Part shown: positions 8,710-17,220 of the stretch, in pieces
Position numbering within the stretch: position 1 is the first letter of the stretch
How the letters are laid out: every line of letters begins with the position of its first letter
Assembly: GCF_900112825.1 (NCBI RefSeq)
Contig: NZ_FONE01000026.1
Coordinates: 1 to 43,752 of the forward strand
Length of the DNA stretch: 43,752 nt
Origin: Nitrosomonas sp. Nm166
GTDB lineage: Bacteria > Pseudomonadota > Gammaproteobacteria > Burkholderiales > Nitrosomonadaceae
Direction of reading: 5' to 3'
The notes under the pieces: generated by a model
What the model was told of the DNA's origin: nothing
Databases searched by the model: none
Seen by the model: only the letters and a program-made list of their open reading frames with translations
Translations under genes and position numbers: made by a program

Positions 8710-9210
8710 CTATTTCTGACTGATCTTACTGTTGAGATGCTCGATTTTTACTTTGGCTACGCCATGTAAACCGATTTTTTTTGCGGCACCATGAGATAAG
8801 TCAATGATTCTGCCTTTTTTAAAAGGACCACGGTCATTGACGATGACATCCACATAGCGACCATTGTTCAGGTTGGTAACTCTGACTCTGGAAGGCAAAG
8901 GCAAGGTTTTATGAGCAGCGGTTAAGCCATGAGGGACAAAACGTGTGCCCATGGCTGTGCGATTGCCCGATTCTGAGCCATACCAGGACGCAGTCCCAAC
9001 CTCACGATATCCGGCAGCTGACTTTAATGGATAATAAGTAACGCCGTTAATCTTATAAGGTTTATTATAAGCTGCATTAAAGTTGGGGGCACGGTGCTCA
9101 CCGCCAGCCGAGTGAGGTAGTGTACCGGAAAACATGGAAGCACAGCCGCTCAGTAGGCCAGCCATCAACAACATGATTCCGATCGATTGAGTGTGACTCA
9201 ATTGGGACAT
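8710..9210 (-). CDS. rlpA: RlpA-like septal lytic transglycosylase lipoprotein
   Basis: The ATG at 9210 gives 166 residues; a TTG at 9231 would add seven. A lipobox (LLSGC) indicates an outer-membrane lipoprotein. The domain is the double-psi beta-barrel of RlpA: GTASWYGSESGNRTAMGTRF, LTAAHKTLPLPSRVRVTNL, VNDRGPFKKGRIIDLSHGAA and a closing GVAKVKIE. RlpA cleaves glycan strands lacking stem peptides during septation. There is no C-terminal SPOR domain, so binding to denuded septal peptidoglycan would need another determinant. The gene is short for the family but complete. A decayed paralogue may lie at 12182-12538. Confidence 0.85.
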   Translation of the reverse strand: MSQLSHTQSIGIMLLMAGLLSGCASMFSGTLPHSAGGEHRAPNFNAAYNKPYKINGVTYYPLKSAAGYREVGTASWYGSESGNRTAMGTRFVPHGLTAAHKTLPLPSRVRVTNLNNGRYVDVIVNDRGPFKKGRIIDLSHGAAKKIGLHGVAKVKIEHLNSKISQK

Positions 9211-9347
9211 AGAAAAATCTTGAATGTACAAGTTCTATATAGACAGGCATGATTATATATACCCGCACCCAATTGTAAAACGCTGAGCTTATGACGAAGG
9301 TTATCGTATGATTCTTACTGAGTTTATGATCAATTTAAGTTATCTTA

Positions 9348-10562
9348 TTACATCACGATGACTGCTGCTGGACTACTCTCACTTTCGTCAGTAGATTTAA
9401 TTTCTAATTCATTTTCTGCATGGTGCTTTTTATCTTCACCATCGCTATCAGTTTGACCAGTATGGTCGCTTTCATGAAACTGAACAGGAAATTCCTTCTT
9501 TAACTCAATGTGTTCAGCAACAATACGCTGATCCGCATCTAATCGCCCGCTGAGTTGGAGAAGCTGATCTTGCTTGAGATCACCTCTTGCATTACCCTCT
9601 ATCTGCGCATTGGAATCAAGCGTGACCATATGGCCATTCAAATTGAATTCCTCGTCATTTAATGCATGAATGTAGCCTTCCATTATTACATGCTCTACAT
9701 CTCCAATACTTTGACGGGTAGGTTCAGTCTGGACATACTGCGCCTCCAGATAAGCACCATCCCAGCGACCCACAACCAGAACTTCCATCCCTTGCATGAT
9801 GTTGATCGGTAAATCATGATTGATGATGCGAGTACCATTAACTTCAAAGCCATTAGCATCAACTCGAGTGACATGACCCTTTATTCTAGCCTCTTCAAGA
9901 GGTGAAATTGAATCGATGCGGGATGCGATAATGACATTACCAGCGAGCCTGTGACCACTAATCTGTACCCAATCACCGGCTTTCAAGCGCGAAAAATTAT
10001 CCTGATCTTGCGATTGCCTAACTTGTACGGTTTGAGCCAATACATACAATTCTCCAGTTCCAGGATCTAGGTCACTAATAGGTCCAACTGCAGCATGGAA
10101 GACCGCAATGTTACGTGCTGTAAACTCATGCCCTGCACCTACAGCTCGCGCAGCAATGACTTGACCTACGGCCAGGTCATGTATGGTAAATGGTTGCCCA
10201 TCGACTGAGACAGGCGTACTGGCATCATAGTGAATTTCAACATCATTAACACAAATACTCGCGAATCCGGTAATGATTCCAATAATACCTGTGCCACCGA
10301 TACCGCCATCCTTGGCTTCAATTCCGGTACCGCCTATTCCCCCTTCTGTATTGCCAGTACCCCCAACACCCCCCATCTCTAACTGAGGTCCACCTGTACC
10401 GCCTATTCCGGAATTAGTAGCGATGTAAGGATTAATTGATGAAGCGTTTGAATTACAATTGTTTTTCGCTAATGCGTCGACAGAGCATGTGAGCATCAGA
10501 GTCATGATGCCTAATATATATCTATTGATATGATATAGCGCTGTCAATGAGATTTTTGTCAT
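9348..10562 (-). CDS. exported DUF5666 protein with GIGGTG repeats
   Basis: The ATG at 10562 overlaps the stop of the upstream gene as ATGA, so I prefer it to the TTG at 10574; it gives 404 residues. After a signal peptide (about residues 1-33) comes a glycine-rich run with at least four GIGGTG/GVGGTG units (about residues 50-95), then three to four consecutive beta-barrel-like units of the DUF5666 type (for example GQVIAARAVG, KAGDWVQISGHRLAGNVIIASRI, MEVLVVGRWDGAYLEAQYV, LLQLSGRLDADQRIVAEHIEL). The tail is acidic and hydrophilic. DUF5666 proteins are exported, of unknown function. Translational coupling to the DUF6502 gene implies joint action or regulation. Confidence 0.75.
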   Translation of the reverse strand: MTKISLTALYHINRYILGIMTLMLTCSVDALAKNNCNSNASSINPYIATNSGIGGTGGPQLEMGGVGGTGNTEGGIGGTGIEAKDGGIGGTGIIGIITGFASICVNDVEIHYDASTPVSVDGQPFTIHDLAVGQVIAARAVGAGHEFTARNIAVFHAAVGPISDLDPGTGELYVLAQTVQVRQSQDQDNFSRLKAGDWVQISGHRLAGNVIIASRIDSISPLEEARIKGHVTRVDANGFEVNGTRIINHDLPINIMQGMEVLVVGRWDGAYLEAQYVQTEPTRQSIGDVEHVIMEGYIHALNDEEFNLNGHMVTLDSNAQIEGNARGDLKQDQLLQLSGRLDADQRIVAEHIELKKEFPVQFHESDHTGQTDSDGEDKKHHAENELEIKSTDESESSPAAVIVM

Positions 10563-11458
10563 GCAGAATTCCAAGTATTTTCCCGCTCAGTAGACATGCT
10601 GTTTTTCATCTCGGCAGACTTTTCTGATTGAGCAGGTTCACTAAAATAATAAATACCAAATGTCATGCGATAACGCGGCTCGTTTTTCAGGATATCATTT
10701 TTTTCTAGTTCTATCGCTTCTTTATTAATTGCTAATAGAGATTCCATCCCAAGACTTTCAGATTTCTCAGCGAGTATCTTAATCGAGTCCGCGGTTAATT
10801 CGTCATAATAAACAGTCCGTTCAAGGAACGGTGGACTTTCCTCCAGTAAATTACTGGCAGCAGCTGCTGCATGATCGTGTAGATTACGACCAAAATAATA
10901 AACTTTCTCATCAAAGCCATGCACAGGAATAAAAGCAGCCGTGTTAAGACAAACACGCTTTTTATCATCAAAGCGGGCAACACCCAGCCTTAGCCATTCG
11001 TCAAGCACAACTCTCGAACGGATATCGCAGCTCACACTGGTAACCAGGCCTTCAAAAGAAATTTCTCCACCTTCTTTAATAAATCTAGGTAATGGCTTGG
11101 GTTGATTGTTTTCATCCAAATAACGCGCATCACTTGTCCAAAGGCTGATAAGCCGCGCACCCAGAGAAACAGTATGCGGAATAATTTCGATATTTGAGTG
11201 CGCATAATGGCGCAAGCGTTTAATATCTTTACGATGAATGCCTGTAAGCAAACTTAAGTGACTATCGGTGGAAGGCTTTTCTCCAATCCTGAACTCCTTA
11301 TCTGCCACTTCTACAAAAATTTCCTTAAGTATCTCACTTAAAAAATTATAAGTAATTCCTTTCGCAAGCATCAGTTTGACCAATGGACGCAATGCTCGAC
11401 GCAGCGCAGCAACAAGTGCAGGTGAAAATATTGAAATGGAAGGAAGCATGCAGTACAT
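10559..11458 (-). CDS. DUF6502 protein with a predicted helix-turn-helix region
   Basis: This protein of about 299 residues matches the DUF6502 family: an N-terminal ALRRALRPLVKLMLAKGITYNFLSEILKEIFVEVA, then the likely recognition region LSLLTGIHRKDIKRLR, then LISLWTSDARYLD. The N-terminal part resembles a winged helix and suggests a cytosolic, possibly DNA-binding protein. The start is uncertain: ATG codons at 11458 and 11449 and a TTG at 11476 are in frame without a clear ribosome site. The 3' end overlaps the DUF5666 gene by four bases. DUF6502 next to an exported DUF5666 protein is a recurring pairing as I remember it; the pairing's function is unknown. Confidence 0.75.
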   Translation of the reverse strand: MYCMLPSISIFSPALVAALRRALRPLVKLMLAKGITYNFLSEILKEIFVEVADKEFRIGEKPSTDSHLSLLTGIHRKDIKRLRHYAHSNIEIIPHTVSLGARLISLWTSDARYLDENNQPKPLPRFIKEGGEISFEGLVTSVSCDIRSRVVLDEWLRLGVARFDDKKRVCLNTAAFIPVHGFDEKVYYFGRNLHDHAAAAASNLLEESPPFLERTVYYDELTADSIKILAEKSESLGMESLLAINKEAIELEKNDILKNEPRYRMTFGIYYFSEPAQSEKSAEMKNSMSTERENTWNSA

Positions 11459-11476
11459 ATTCAAATGAAATATCAA

Positions 11477-12181
11477 ATAATTAAATTAAAAATGGATAGT
11501 AGATTAACTCTGAATTTGAGTCCATTTTTAATAAGGGTTCATATTAATTTACTTACTTTCTTAAGGAATAATGAAAAAGATTCTTTTTCAGAGATCTTAC
11601 TGTATTTTGTCAGATACTTTACCTGCTTCCACAAACTCACAATGCCATTCATATAATTTTTACCTTGTAATAGCATAGGGTGATTAATGCATCAGGTAAG
11701 GATAGTCTTACGTCTTGTGCGTTATAACTTCAATAGCTGGGCAAACTAAGCTAGCTGATGTTATTTACATGTGATCAGTGGCGTGCATCTAGAAGTCGGT
11801 GTTACTTCGTCAAATCTGTGTCAGATCTTGTGTCGCTAAATAGCGATTATATAAAACAACGCTGCAATATGCGCTGAATTTCTAGCAAATACCGATGATC
11901 TCTGTCACTTCTCTAATACAAAATATTCGGTTTCCGGATTGTATATTTTATTAATTACAATCACTTACCTTTATCTGATTAGCCGCTACAGCCCTTAAAA
12001 ATAGAAATTATCAATCATGATAGCACAATGTGATAACACAATGTGGGAAATTATTACATGAATTGTTGACATGAGAAAATTTCCCACGTATGATGAGACT
12101 GTGTGGGAAATATTCACACATATGCACATCCTGATAGTTTTACCGATGCTGCGCTTACTTAATTAATCGCGGAAAAGTACT
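11477..12181. other. intergenic stretch with a strong promoter, no gene
   Basis: This AT-rich non-coding stretch lies upstream of the DUF6502 gene on one side and the decayed gene on the other. No convincing reading frame was found. Its right part carries the promoter/operator cluster described at 12024-12119. Confidence 0.5.
12024..12119 (+). promoter_or_regulatory. near-consensus sigma-70 promoter with GTGGGAAA operator-like repeats
   Basis: TTGACA at 12066-12071 and TATGAT at 12089-12094 are exactly 17 bases apart. GTGGGAAAT occurs at 12043, inverted within the spacer (ATTTCCCAC, ending 12087), and again at 12103. The first and last copies sit in loose dyads (ATGT...ACAT and TGTGGGAA...TTCACACA). 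CACAATGTG is also repeated at about 12024 and 12038. This looks like a repressor-controlled promoter. The target downstream is the degraded gene at 12182 and perhaps the cupredoxin gene at 12599. Confidence 0.6.
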
Positions 12182-12538
12182 ATGAAAAAATTCTCAAATA
12201 TTACAATTCTAGTATTCAGTATAGGCCTCGTCTCAGGGCCTTGTCTCAGCTCCAGTCCTAGCACGACAAGCCTTAGATAATTATGCCGGATACTCTATGC
12301 GTCATGCAGATAATCCAGTCGAGCGATATGAGCATGGCTCAAATGATCTAACACAACAAAGGCAAAGGCGCGACGTAGATGATGCTGCTGAGCTTACTTG
12401 TGGTAGTCAAAATCAATGACCGTGAAGTAAGGCGCATTGGAAAACTACTTTGGATTAGCTATATTAATGGCGCCAAAGGTAGCACGGTGTATTAAAGAAA
12501 AACTCGATTACGCCGAACTAACGGCGCAACTAAGTTAA
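12182..12538 (+). pseudogene. decayed exported protein gene, perhaps RlpA-like
   Basis: A start with a signal peptide (MKKFSNITILVFSIGLVS) is followed by a frameshift. The next frame continues LVSAPVLARQALDNYAGYSMR up to CGSQNQ and a stop. Another frame then gives VVKINDREVRRIGKLLWISY, and a last frame gives VARCIKEKLDYAELTAQLS and stops at 12538. VVKINDR and the later A-K-G-V-A-R region recall the RlpA barrel (VxxNDRGPF ... GVAKVKIE), but the GPF triplet is lost and the front half of the barrel is missing. At least three shifts are needed. The RlpA link is tentative; decay of an exported protein gene is better supported. Confidence 0.45.
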
Positions 12539-12598
12539 TACAAAGGCAGGCAGCAAATAAATTAATGTTATTAAATCAAACCAAGGAGAGCATTTAAT

Positions 12599-14437
12599 AT
12601 GCTTAATACATCTTTCATTAAAAAGATTGTGAGCCTTACAGCTTATTCTTCAGTGGTCTTAGCCCTTCTATCGATAAACAACGCTTCTGCTGGCGCTAAC
12701 GAAATCGAATTTAAACTCACAGACAACCCAGCACACTGGTTTGATACCGGAACAGCAATCGCAGGCAGTCGCTCCCTTGCAATCGCTTCCCCAGGTGTAC
12801 GTGTCAAATTTGCCGGTGATTCCAGAACGGTGCACACGAGAACCAGTGTGATCTTTCCAACCGGCGCCGCTAACATGCCATTTAATACAGAACCTACCAA
12901 AGGCGGCGATGATGTAACACTGACAACACCAGGCTTATATGTTTTCACCTGCAGTATTCATCCCTTTATGTTAGGTGCGGTGATTGTTGATGACCCAAAC
13001 ACAAGCGGCCTCGATCTTGGATCTTCAATCAGCTTAATCAATGGCATTACCGTGCCAAGCAGCAGCGACCTGGCAACACGCCTGCTGCGAGCTTTCTTTG
13101 TCGCAACCAATCCCGCTAACTGGCAAGACTATACAAGTAATAAACCGTGGCATGTTACCTATCCTGATGTTGATGTGCGGGTGGACACCGGTGTCGTTAA
13201 TTTACCGGCTGTTTTGAATGCCCGCTACGGCAATGACATTCCCCTGGCAGCAATTGTAAATCCTAAGACACCCGCGGTAGGGGAAATATGGGTAGCCACT
13301 CAGTTTGAAACCACCACAGGAAAGACAAAACCAGGCACGGTATCAGCGGTAGATGGCTCATCTTGGCAAGTCACTCGCAAAGTAGCACTGCCCTCCATCA
13401 ACATGAACAATGCACACAATATGTGGACGGATAAGGATCAAAATGTTATCTATGCGACACAATGGTTTGATGACAAACTGACCGTTTATGATCGTCAAAC
13501 AGGTGCACTGATTCGTAATGTTCCTGTGGGCGAAGCACCTGCACATGTAATGACGCTAACGGATAGCGACCGCCTTCACGTCACCAATAACGGCGATACC
13601 CGCACTGATGCTGTGATGGAACTGGCTCCGTTTGCAACCGAGCTGTTGCGCCGAGTGGATATTGGACGAGGCAATCCACATGGACATTGGATGAGTCACG
13701 ACGGAAAAACCATGGTTACGCCAAATGTCCTTTCAGATGATTCCACGCAATACAATTTCAAAACAAATACGATTGAAGCCATTTTGCCGGTCAGTGGTCC
13801 GTTTAGCCATCCTATAGCCACAGGCATGATGCCGGATGCCAGCAAATATTATGTTGCAAGTCTATTAGATAGCACCATTGCGGTGGTGGATATGAATACG
13901 CACCATGTCATCAAGAAGATCAATCTGATAGAAAATTATGATCCTGTAGCAGGAACCATTTCTGGACCTGCCGGTGCCCTACCGATTCAAACCCCTGTTT
14001 CGCCAGATGGAAAACACATGGTCACAGCCAATATGCTCATAGACACGATTACCGTTATTGATACACGGCCAGGTCTGGTAACTACTGATGAAGTTGTTGC
14101 CATGCTGCCATGTGATCCAGGTTGCCATGGTGTGCAATACGGTGCCAAACAAGGCGGTGGTTACTATGCGTATGTTACCAGCAAATTCTCAAACAGAATG
14201 ACAGTTGTGGATCCTGATCCAAACGGTGACGGCGATCCTTCCGATGCCAGAATTGCAGGTACGGTAGGATTGTTTGCTGCGGACACAACGCAAATGGATG
14301 ACACCATCAAAGGTAATCCAGGAATGGGAGGACAAGGCATCCTGCCAATCCCCCTGGCTTATAACGGCTGGGTTCAGAATCTACCCGCTTCCTGGAGTAG
14401 TCAACTGACACCAGCGCAACGCGATCCGATTAAATAA
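12599..14437 (+). CDS. cupredoxin domain fused to a YVTN-type beta-propeller
   Basis: This 612-residue protein has a signal peptide (about residues 1-32). Residues about 33-132 form a cupredoxin: H79 and the C118-S-I-H121-P-F-M124 loop give the four ligands of a type 1 (blue) copper site. The rest, about residues 200-570, is a YncE/YVTN-like propeller with repeated blades (TVYDRQTGALIRNVPVG, TIAVVDMNTHHVIKKINL, TVIDTRPG, MTVVDPDPNGDG) and many His-containing loops (NAHNM, NPHGHWMSHDGK, CDPGCHG). A periplasmic electron-carrier or redox enzyme is likely, in line with copper-rich respiration of ammonia oxidisers. A second metal site in the propeller is possible. AAGGAGAG lies upstream of the ATG. 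The exact reaction is unknown. Confidence 0.75.
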   Translation: MLNTSFIKKIVSLTAYSSVVLALLSINNASAGANEIEFKLTDNPAHWFDTGTAIAGSRSLAIASPGVRVKFAGDSRTVHTRTSVIFPTGAANMPFNTEPTKGGDDVTLTTPGLYVFTCSIHPFMLGAVIVDDPNTSGLDLGSSISLINGITVPSSSDLATRLLRAFFVATNPANWQDYTSNKPWHVTYPDVDVRVDTGVVNLPAVLNARYGNDIPLAAIVNPKTPAVGEIWVATQFETTTGKTKPGTVSAVDGSSWQVTRKVALPSINMNNAHNMWTDKDQNVIYATQWFDDKLTVYDRQTGALIRNVPVGEAPAHVMTLTDSDRLHVTNNGDTRTDAVMELAPFATELLRRVDIGRGNPHGHWMSHDGKTMVTPNVLSDDSTQYNFKTNTIEAILPVSGPFSHPIATGMMPDASKYYVASLLDSTIAVVDMNTHHVIKKINLIENYDPVAGTISGPAGALPIQTPVSPDGKHMVTANMLIDTITVIDTRPGLVTTDEVVAMLPCDPGCHGVQYGAKQGGGYYAYVTSKFSNRMTVVDPDPNGDGDPSDARIAGTVGLFAADTTQMDDTIKGNPGMGGQGILPIPLAYNGWVQNLPASWSSQLTPAQRDPIK

Positions 14438-14547
14438 CTCAATTAATCAATGATGGGCGTGAACGTGAACAGTGTTTGATAAGATCTTAGGACATTAGAC
14501 ACCGTTTATATTGCCGAATTTATTTACTTAGAGAAGGAGGAGAAAAG

Positions 14548-15474
14548 ATGAGTACAGAGTATGATGATTCATCCACCCAAAGTGACAAACAATTTATGTT
14601 TACCATTGAGAATGGCGTTGTGACGGCTTTTTTCGAAGTTGAAAACGGCGTTAGTGAACAACAATCAATTGATAACGAAGATTCCTTTTTTATTGAAGGT
14701 GATCAGATTACACACACAAAGCAAACCGCTGATGGATCTGAAGTCACCATCTATTCTGATTCGGATGGTGATGGCTTGTACACCATTTCCTCTGATTCGG
14801 ATGATACGGATGACAACGATGATAGTGATGATGACAGCATTAATGACGAGGATGATCATCCGCCGGAAAGTGGAGAACACAAAACCTTCCAATTCACTAT
14901 TTCCGATGACCAGATAACCGAAGTATTTGAAATTAAAGACGGTGTACCAGAACCTAAATCGGTTGATGACAATAGCGAAACCTATGCAGTGGATGGCACT
15001 GAAGTAGTCCATACCGAAATTGAAACTCTCGGGATTGAGGTCACTCGCTATGCGGATATCGATGGCGACGGTTCTTATCACCGCATTTCTGAACAGTGGA
15101 TACCCGACACACCCGGAAGCGGACCTTTTAATATTGAAGATGAACTCAAATTTTCCCCGACAGACGATGATGATCTTATTGCCGTGCGTGGCGGTGAGGA
15201 TTGCCATGGTGGATCCGGAGCAGATCAGTTTGTTTTCCGTGAAGCAGCGCATTTGCGTATCGGAGATTTTAATTCTAGCGAAGGTGACTTGCTGGTGTTT
15301 GATACTGGCCTTGGCTTAACCTCCGTTGATCATCTGGCGAGTTTTGTTACCGATATTCGCCGTAGTGATGACGACCAGGATCTGATTGTAGACTTTGGCC
15401 CGGATGTCTCCATCACGTTCGTGGGTATACAACCTGACCAAATTAGCTGGGATGATGTCAGTGTGTTGAGCTAG
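14548..15474 (+). CDS. acidic calcium-type secreted protein with a duplicated module
   Basis: This 308-residue, very acidic protein has no signal peptide. Residues 14-81 and 112-181 are two copies of one unrecognised module (K-x-F-x-F-T-I ... G-V ... T-x-Y/R-Y ... D-x-D-G-D-G), each ending in a calcium-loop-like DSDGDGLY or DIDGDGSY. They are separated by a run of Asp/Ser (about 82-104). The C-terminus, about residues 205-308, has a degenerate RTX unit GGEDCHGGSGADQFVF followed by IGDFNSSEGDLLVFD and a hydrophobic end, the arrangement of serralysin-type type I secretion domains. The leader is a very strong Shine-Dalgarno like that of the gene at 7609. A terminator follows. The function is unknown; calcium-dependent folding after export is likely. 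Confidence 0.7.
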   Translation: MSTEYDDSSTQSDKQFMFTIENGVVTAFFEVENGVSEQQSIDNEDSFFIEGDQITHTKQTADGSEVTIYSDSDGDGLYTISSDSDDTDDNDDSDDDSINDEDDHPPESGEHKTFQFTISDDQITEVFEIKDGVPEPKSVDDNSETYAVDGTEVVHTEIETLGIEVTRYADIDGDGSYHRISEQWIPDTPGSGPFNIEDELKFSPTDDDDLIAVRGGEDCHGGSGADQFVFREAAHLRIGDFNSSEGDLLVFDTGLGLTSVDHLASFVTDIRRSDDDQDLIVDFGPDVSITFVGIQPDQISWDDVSVLS

Positions 15475-15490
15475 CTAGCATTAAATAAAG

Positions 15491-15514
15491 AAGGGGCGAC
15501 AATCGCCCCTTTTA
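15491..15514 (+). terminator. rho-independent terminator
   Basis: The stem AAGGGGCGA / TCGCCCCTT (15491-15499 and 15503-15511) with a three-base loop is followed by T residues. It ends the acidic secreted protein gene. Confidence 0.9.
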
Positions 15515-15829
15515 GTTTCTGGTCAATAACTCATAAGTTACTCGTAATGAACATTCTCTGCAGCACGCTTAGAAAATAACAAGAAAGCTATATTGCTTAA
15601 TTTTTTTATAAAACTCACTATCTAGCACAATAAATAATAAAACTAACAATATAAGGTACTTATCGAAAAAGCGCGCAAATTCAGGAACCAAAGCTTCAGG
15701 GAGGTAATCTACAATAATATAACCTTCTATAAACTCTACGCTCTATGGGTTGATAGTAAATTTTAGGCCTTAGAATGTCTTTGAAGATCAATTAATCATT
15801 TTCTAAAATAAACGAGCAGAGGATTTAAA
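15515..15829. other. intergenic, promoter region of the P-loop NTPase
   Basis: This is an AT-rich stretch. Near its right end TTGAAG (15781-15786) and TAAAAT (15804-15809) are 17 bases apart, a fair sigma-70 promoter for the next gene. No other gene was seen. Confidence 0.5.
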
Positions 15830-16918
15830 ATGAATATTTCATTCATTAATCAGGAGCGTCTGCTGAATGCCAAAATAGCTTATACGTCACGTAACTTAAA
15901 CCCGGAATCAGTGGCAATTTTATTGGATGGAGATGATGTTGTTCCTCATGCCGGAGATATGCTGTTAGCCAAAATCATAACAGTAGGTCACTATAACGAA
16001 CTGGAATTGGTGCCTGGCCGACGTTCTGGTTTGTCTGTAGGAGATGAAATCATCATATGCTACGGAAATCGCTATGCACCCGATCAGTTTGAGGCACAAG
16101 TGCCCAATGATCTGAGAATATGTGACCTAGTGGCAGCGGGAGGTATTGCAGCACGCATGAATTATCGTCATGCCCGTGTAAGAAAGCCTACTCGAATTCA
16201 ACCCATTGGTCTGCTAGCAGATTGCAATGAACGAAGAATCAATCTAAAAAATAATGCCCTACCTGAACTATTCAGTTTATTTCCTCATCCATATACGGTG
16301 GCGGTGGTTGGCACGACTATTAATGCTGGTAAAACAATGACTGCAACTACGATGATTCACGGCTTGGCCAATGCAGGATATACAGTCGGCGCGGCTAAGG
16401 TAACTGGTACTGGTTCTGGCAGAGATGCCTGGCTTATGGAAGACGCTGGATCCAAATTAACTTTAGACTTTACCCATGTAGGCTTTCCATCGACTCACCT
16501 TGTTGCACCAGAACAGGTTGAAAATATTATTGAAACGCTTGTTACGCATTTAAGCGTAGCTAAGATGGACGCCATTGTCATGGAAGTAGCCGGTGGTCTG
16601 TTAGGATGCGAAACAACCGCTTTATTGAATTCTAAAGCGTTTGCGAAGCTTGTCGACAGCGTGATTTTCGCCGCAGGCGATGCACTGGATGCAGCAGCAG
16701 GGATTGAAAGTTTAAAACGTAAAAAATTACCTGTGACTGCAATCAGCGGCCGATTGACAGCTTCTCCGCGGGCGGTAATTGAAACTGAAGATGCTACAGG
16801 ATTACCTGTTTTAGATAAAACAGCGCTCAGTTCTCAAACCATAGTTGATGTATTGCAAATTCCCCCCTCAGCAAATACTCTTCATTCGGGATATGATGAA
16901 AGATTAAGAGCTTACTAA
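15830..16918 (+). CDS. orphan P-loop NTPase of dethiobiotin-synthetase-like type
   Basis: This 362-residue cytosolic protein has two parts. Residues about 1-120 are a beta-rich domain (LAKIITVGHYNELEL, VGDEIIICYGNRYAPDQFEA). Residues about 155-340 are a P-loop domain: VAVVGTTINAGKT at 157-169 has the spacing of the Walker A of dethiobiotin synthetase (GTDTxVGKT), and MDAIVMEVAGGLLGCE resembles a switch region. KVTGTGSGRDAW follows the second strand. This suggests a SIMIBI-class ATPase or ligase. It is not BioD, which is shorter and lacks the N-terminal domain, and no biotin gene is near. I cannot assign a substrate. The upstream GAGCAGAGGA supports the start. Confidence 0.6.
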   Translation: MNISFINQERLLNAKIAYTSRNLNPESVAILLDGDDVVPHAGDMLLAKIITVGHYNELELVPGRRSGLSVGDEIIICYGNRYAPDQFEAQVPNDLRICDLVAAGGIAARMNYRHARVRKPTRIQPIGLLADCNERRINLKNNALPELFSLFPHPYTVAVVGTTINAGKTMTATTMIHGLANAGYTVGAAKVTGTGSGRDAWLMEDAGSKLTLDFTHVGFPSTHLVAPEQVENIIETLVTHLSVAKMDAIVMEVAGGLLGCETTALLNSKAFAKLVDSVIFAAGDALDAAAGIESLKRKKLPVTAISGRLTASPRAVIETEDATGLPVLDKTALSSQTIVDVLQIPPSANTLHSGYDERLRAY

Positions 16919-17220
16919 CCACATTTTTATAAATGTCAAACCATCTATAAAAGCCAATACGTGTTGTGCCCTCTACATTTTTATGGCTACTAGCATTTAA
17001 TTGGCTCAGATTGCGCACTGGCAAAAATTCTGTGCACATCAATCACTCTCCGGTTTTAATATCGAAAGCAAAATATCAGGTAAATCCAACATTATTGGCT
17101 GCTCAATTAACATTTGCAGTTGACAAACCTCCCCTTGCATCCAAAATACATACTTATTCATTTAGAGTGTTTGTTATTGCCTGGTTTTTTAACATTTTCA
17201 TCACATTATAAAGGTGTTCT
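16919..17220. other. intergenic, nothing recognised
   Basis: This gap of about 300 bases is AT-rich. A 81-codon frame on the plus strand (16966-17211) has no family resemblance and no ribosome site, so it is treated as noise. Confidence 0.4.

Noticed and set aside
14665..15252. Long minus-strand frame (195 codons) opposite the acidic protein
   Set aside because: It is rich in I and V because it is antisense to GAT/GAC codons. The plus-strand gene has a strong ribosome site and a terminator.
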